From: an uncultured Senegalimassilia sp.
Lineage (GTDB): Bacteria > Actinomycetota > Coriobacteriia > Coriobacteriales > Eggerthellaceae
Assembly: GCA_934661765.1 (NCBI GenBank)
Contig: CAKUJT010000031.1
Location: 1-24,573 of the forward strand
Reading direction: 5' to 3'
DNA: 24,573 nucleotides
The translations under genes were made by a program, and so were the position numbers. Under the pieces are notes generated by a model. It searched no databases and had not been told where the DNA came from. It saw only the letters and a program-made list of their open reading frames with translations. Below are positions 20,623 through 24,573 of this stretch, piece by piece. Numbering within the stretch: position 1 is the first letter of the stretch; every line of letters begins with the position of its first letter.

Positions 20623-22787
20623 CTAGAACTCCAGGTTTGCGTTTGCGTTCCCGTTGTTGTGCTGGGCCTTTTTCGCCGTGCGCATGAGGAACTCGTCGTT
20701 GTCGTCGGTGCGCTTCAAGGACTTGATGAGCATGTCCATGGCGCGCTCGGTGTTGTTCGTGTTCGCAAGGATGCGGCGCACCGCCCAGATGAGCGGGGCC
20801 TTCTGCGGGTCGAGCAGCAGGTCCTCCTTGCGCGTTCCCGATGCCACCGGGTCGATGGCCGGGAAGATGCGGCGGTCGGCCAGATTGCGGTCGAGCTTGA
20901 GCTCCATGTTGCCCGTGCCCTTGAACTCCTCGAAGATGACCTCGTCCATCTTCGAGCCCGTTTCCACCAGGGCCGAGGCGAGGATGGTCAGGCTGCCGCC
21001 GCCCTCGATGTTTCGGGCCGCGCCCAGGAACTTCTTCGGCGGGTACAGGGCCGTGGAGTCCACGCCGCCGGACAGGATACGCCCGGATGCGGGCTGCGCC
21101 AGATTGTAAGCGCGCGCCAGGCGCGTGAGGCTGTCGAGCAGCACCACGACGTCCTTGCCGTCCTCCACCAGGCGCTTTGCGCGCTCGATGACCAGCTCGG
21201 AAACCTGGATGTGGTTTTCCGTGGGCATATCGAAGGTGGAGGAGATGACCTCGCCCTTGATGGAGCGTTGCATGTCCGTGACTTCCTCGGGGCGTTCGTC
21301 GACCAAAAGGCACATGAGGTGCACCTCGGGGTTGTTGGCGCTGATGGCGGCGGCGATGTCCTTCAGGATGGTGGTCTTGCCGGCCTTCGGCGGGCTGACG
21401 ATCAAGCCGCGTTGGCCCTTGCCGATGGGGCTGACCAGGTCGATGACGCGAGCCGTGATGGTGGTCTGGCCATGCTCCATGGTCAAGCACTCGTCGGGAT
21501 AGACCGGCGTGAGATCGCCGAAGCGCACGCGACGGCCCAGCTCCTCGACGGGCTTGCCGTTGACGGTGGCCACCTTCTGCACGGCAGCGTACTTCTCGTT
21601 GGGGCGCGCTGGGCGCGTGGTGCCCGTGAGTTTGTCGCCCTTGCGCAGGCCGTTGCGGCGGATGGTGGAAAGCCCCACGTAGCAATCCTGCTCGCTGGGC
21701 AGGTAGCCGTTGGTGCGCAGGAAGCCGTAGCCGTCCTGCATGATGTCGAGGATGCCCTCGACCTCCACGAAGCCCTCCGCCTTCAGGGACGCGTCGTATA
21801 CGGCATCGATGAGCTCGGCCTTCTTCAGGCCCGCCACGTCGACGTCGAGCTCGGCGGCCTTCGCGCGCAGCTCGGCCACCTTGAGCTTGGCAAGGTCGTC
21901 CTTGTTGACGCTGGGGACCACTTCGCGGTTGTTATTGCGCTGATGGCGCTGGTGACGGTCGTTGCGGTCGTTGCCGTTCTTGCGGCTGTTGCGATCGCTG
22001 CGGTCGTTGCGCTGGTGGCGGTCGGCGCCGGCATTGCCGGAGTTGCGGCCCTCGGCGCGCTCGGCGCCTTCGCGGGCATCGGATTTGCCGCGGCCCTCAT
22101 GCTGCTCGGAGCGGCCCTCGCGGTTGGCGCCCTGGGCGCGCACCGATTTGCGCGGCGTGCGCGCGGCGCGTGCCGCGCGGCCCGGGGCCATGTCCTTGGC
22201 GGGTGCCTGCTGGTCGGAGCCGGCTGCTTCGGCGGGAGCCTGCGCGGTTTCGTAGGCTTCGGGGGCCTGCTGCTTGTCGGATGCGTCCTGCGCGGGAGCT
22301 GCCTGAGCGGCGACGGGCGCGGTGGCGATCTTCTTGTGCGAACGGCCCGGACGGCGCCTTGCCGGCGTGCCGGCTACCGTCTCGGCGGGCTGGGCTGCCT
22401 CGGCGGCCTGCGTCTTGGGTGCAGCGGCCTCGGGCTCGGCAGGAGCCTCCTTCGCCTTTTTCGCCTTCGCCGCGGAAGCGGGCTTCGCGGCGGGTGCGGC
22501 TTTTGCGGCGGCATCGGCCTTCGCAGCAGGGGCGGATTCGGCCTTCTGAGCGGGCGCGGCCTTCTTACGAGGACGGCCCGGGCGGCGCTTGGCCGGCGTT
22601 TTCGGAGCGCTATCGGCCCCATCGGCCGGGGCGTCGGATGCGGCGTCGGGGGAAGCCTCGGAAGAGGCCTTGCTCGACGAGGCGGCGCTTTTGCGCGGAC
22701 GGCCCGGGCGGCGCTTGGGAGCAGCCGGCGCCGCATCGGCCGCGGGGGCGCCCTGCTGCGGCGCCTCCGCTACATTCTGCTCGTCGC

Positions 22788-22791
<4 letters not shown>
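20623..22791 (-). CDS. rho: Transcription termination factor Rho with long disordered N-terminal extension
   Basis: Hexameric RNA helicase that ends transcription. 722 aa against about 420 in E. coli. Residues 1-290 are an extension: Ala/Pro/Lys-rich with three AT-hook-like motifs (KRRPGRPRK at 26-34 and 68-76, RRRPGRSHK at 145-153), then an Arg/Asn/Asp/His-rich stretch (about 222-289). The conserved part holds a Rho N-terminal SAP-like helix bundle (297-337), the cold-shock RNA-binding domain with ILDIMQDGYGFLR (347-359), Walker A SPPKAGKTT (466-474), Walker B DVVVLLDSLTRLARAYN and the Q-loop region LDRNLADRRIFPAIDP. The ATG at 22791 overlaps the TGA of the aldolase gene (ATGA). Extensions of this kind occur in actinobacterial Rho and alter RNA binding and self-assembly. 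Confidence 0.97.
22333..22716 (-). repeat. Three-copy DNA repeat encoding the AT-hook-like motifs of Rho
   Basis: The codons for residues 26-34 (22690-22716), 68-76 (22564-22590) and 145-153 (22333-22359) are near-identical at DNA level, each with CGGCCCG(G)GCGGCG-like cores. The third is most diverged. This suggests growth by internal duplication. Confidence 0.6.
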
Positions 22792-23474
<683 letters not shown>

Positions 23475-23591
23475 CCTTATTCCTCCTTATATATATGGGT
23501 TGTCACCCGCTTTGCGCATAGATGGAGCGTGAAAATGAAGCGGGAACTTGGTGATGGGAAGGGTTTCCTTCAAGAAAATAAAGCTAGGGGC

Positions 23592-23620
23592 AGGATAGCG
23601 CAGGCGCCGGGTGCGTGCAA
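23592..23620 (-). promoter_or_regulatory. Promoter of the tal-rho-metG transcript
   Basis: TTGCAC (23615-23620) and TATCCT (23592-23597) at exactly 17 bases. The leader of about 110 nt contains CCCGCTT...AAGCGGG, a possible stem. Confidence 0.55.
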
Positions 23621-23964
23621 GCAAGTCGCCGCAGATAACCACCCGAAGCGCATGACCGGGCATGATAGGGTAGAAGACATAGAATAGCCGGGCTGGCACC
23701 CGGCTATTGATTCGATAACACTGCGTCGCCCGCCACTCCAGAAGTTTGACAGCCTATGGAGCGGGCTTCGCCGGCGTTGGTACCAGCATAACGGCGCTTA
23801 TTCGTTTTTTCCAGATTATCTATTCAACTGTCATGGCTACGCCGCCATGACCAACGCCCAATTCCCTTCATTGCGCCTATTGCAACGCCCCGCGTTCTCC
23901 ACCGCCTCAACTGGGGTGCGACCCAACGTCTTTCGGCAGCATAGCGGGGACGAAGGCGAAGCGC
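23621..23964. other. Gene-free spacer between hisI and the tal promoter
   Basis: I see no credible gene here on either strand. It holds two perfect hairpins: AATAGCCGGG/CCCGGCTATT with a 6-nt loop (23683-23708) and GTCATGGC/GCCATGAC with a 6-nt loop (23830-23851). Either could terminate the his transcript, though neither is followed by a strong T-tract on the minus strand. Confidence 0.5.
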
Positions 23965-24297
23965 CTACTCGAACTTGGCCAGCGTGCGGAAGAAGCAGCT
24001 GGTGGCGCCGGTGTGACACGCGGGGCCCGCCGGATGCACGAGCGCCAGAAGCGTGTCGGCGTCGCAATCGTAACGCAGCTCGACGATCTTCTGCGTGTTG
24101 CCGCTGGTAGCGCCCTTGTGCCACAGCTCCTGACGGCTGCGGCTCCAAAACACCGTCTCGCCGCGCTCAAGCGTAAGCGCCAGGCTCTCGGCGTTCATCC
24201 ACGCCATCATGAGCACCTCACGCGTTTCCGCGTCCTGCACGATGCACGGGATCAGCCCATCGGCGTTGTATTTCAGCTCGGGAAGCTCGGTCTGCAT
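23965..24297 (-). CDS. hisI: Phosphoribosyl-AMP cyclohydrolase, HisI
   Basis: Opens the adenine ring of phosphoribosyl-AMP in histidine biosynthesis. 110 aa, a stand-alone HisI without the HisE pyrophosphohydrolase domain. Signatures: [16 protein letters not shown] (24-39), [18 protein letters not shown] (50-67), the metal-binding DCDADTLL (77-84, Asp77/79/81 and Cys78) and the zinc ligands Cys94 and Cys101 in [12 protein letters not shown]. The ATG at 24297 has AAAGGATC upstream. It follows hisF by 12 nt and appears to be the last gene of the his cluster. Confidence 0.97.
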   Translation of the reverse strand: MQTELPELKYNADGLIPCIVQDAETREVLMMAWMNAESLALTLERGETVFWSRSRQELWHKGATSGNTQKIVELRYDCDADTLLALVHPAGPACHTGATSCFFRTLAKFE

Positions 24298-24309
24298 GGA
24301 TGATCCTTT

Positions 24310-24573
24310 CTACAGGCGCACCGGGATGCCCTGGCTGCGCATGTACTCCTTGACCTGGGTTACCGTGAACTCGCCGAAGTGGAAGACGCTGGCCGCCAGC
24401 ACCGCGTCGGCCTCGCCGTCGATGATGCCCTCGGCGAAGTGCTCGAGCTTGCCCACGCCGCCGCTGGCGATGACGGGGATGTCCACCGCACGCGCCACCG
24501 CGCGGGTGAGCGCGCAGTCGAAGCCGTCCTTGCTGCCGTCGCGGTCCATGCTGGTCAGCAAGATCTCGCCCGC
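24310..24573 (-). CDS. hisF: Imidazole glycerol phosphate synthase cyclase subunit, HisF (5' part outside window)
   Basis: Cyclase partner of HisH that makes imidazole glycerol phosphate and AICAR. Only the last 87 residues are present: [18 protein letters not shown] with the catalytic Asp of the TSMDRDG motif, then [15 protein letters not shown], the phosphate-binding strand of the second half-barrel, and [15 protein letters not shown]. The stop codon is 12 nt before hisI. The rest lies beyond position 24573. Confidence 0.97.
   Translation of the reverse strand, partial: AGEILLTSMDRDGSKDGFDCALTRAVARAVDIPVIASGGVGKLEHFAEGIIDGEADAVLAASVFHFGEFTVTQVKEYMRSQGIPVRL

Overview
The window is a GC-rich bacterial chromosome segment, tightly packed, with every recognisable gene on the minus strand except engB. 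The overall picture points to a strictly anaerobic, Gram-positive-type actinobacterium of the class Coriobacteriia, probably Eggerthellaceae. The evidence is a superoxide reductase, an LCP-family envelope protein next to MurA, a Rho with a very long Ala/Lys/Pro- and Asn/Arg-rich N-terminal extension, and the GC-driven long antisense open frames. The taxonomic placement is an inference from gene content and style, not a database result.

Reading the minus strand from right to left: (1) 24573-23965, the end of histidine biosynthesis, hisF (cut by the window edge) and hisI. (2) 23620-18010, a promoter, a small transaldolase/F6P-aldolase gene, rho (4-nt ATGA overlap), metG, a terminator and rnhA. 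(3) 17808-16588, a secreted coiled-coil NlpC/P60 peptidoglycan hydrolase. (4) 16457-15873 on the plus strand, the ribosome-assembly GTPase engB, which shares a bidirectional terminator with the hydrolase. (5) 15733-13278, a palindromic operator/promoter, an 83-aa DUF6110-like protein and a P1B-type ATPase whose usual CPC metal motif is replaced by SCA. (6) 13254-11011, repeat-rich spacer, a strong rpsB promoter, rpsB, tsf and an unusually large nested terminator. (7) 10913-8094, murA and an LCP protein. (8) 8006-5791, an NFU protein, two small Cys-rich proteins, lgt, then superoxide reductase. (9) 5705-5499, the relic of an ABC-transporter ATPase. (10) 5325-1, pyruvate kinase fused by a TAATG overlap to rhaB, followed by rhaA and rhaD, i.e. 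a rhamnose catabolic operon headed by a glycolytic enzyme.

The most interesting unit is (5). A small membrane protein with a glycine-rich helix followed by a P1B ATPase of the non-CPC type is the layout of the fezA-fezB ferrosome (iron-storage organelle) system known from Clostridioides difficile and some Gram-negative anaerobes. A perfect 6-3-6 dyad sits exactly on the -35 element, as expected for a metal-responsive repressor. If correct, this would be a ferrosome-type locus in a Coriobacteriia-like organism. Second in interest are the pyk-rhaBAD operon with an N-terminally extended RhaD, and Rho with three AT-hook-like motifs translated in overlap with a sugar-phosphate aldolase.
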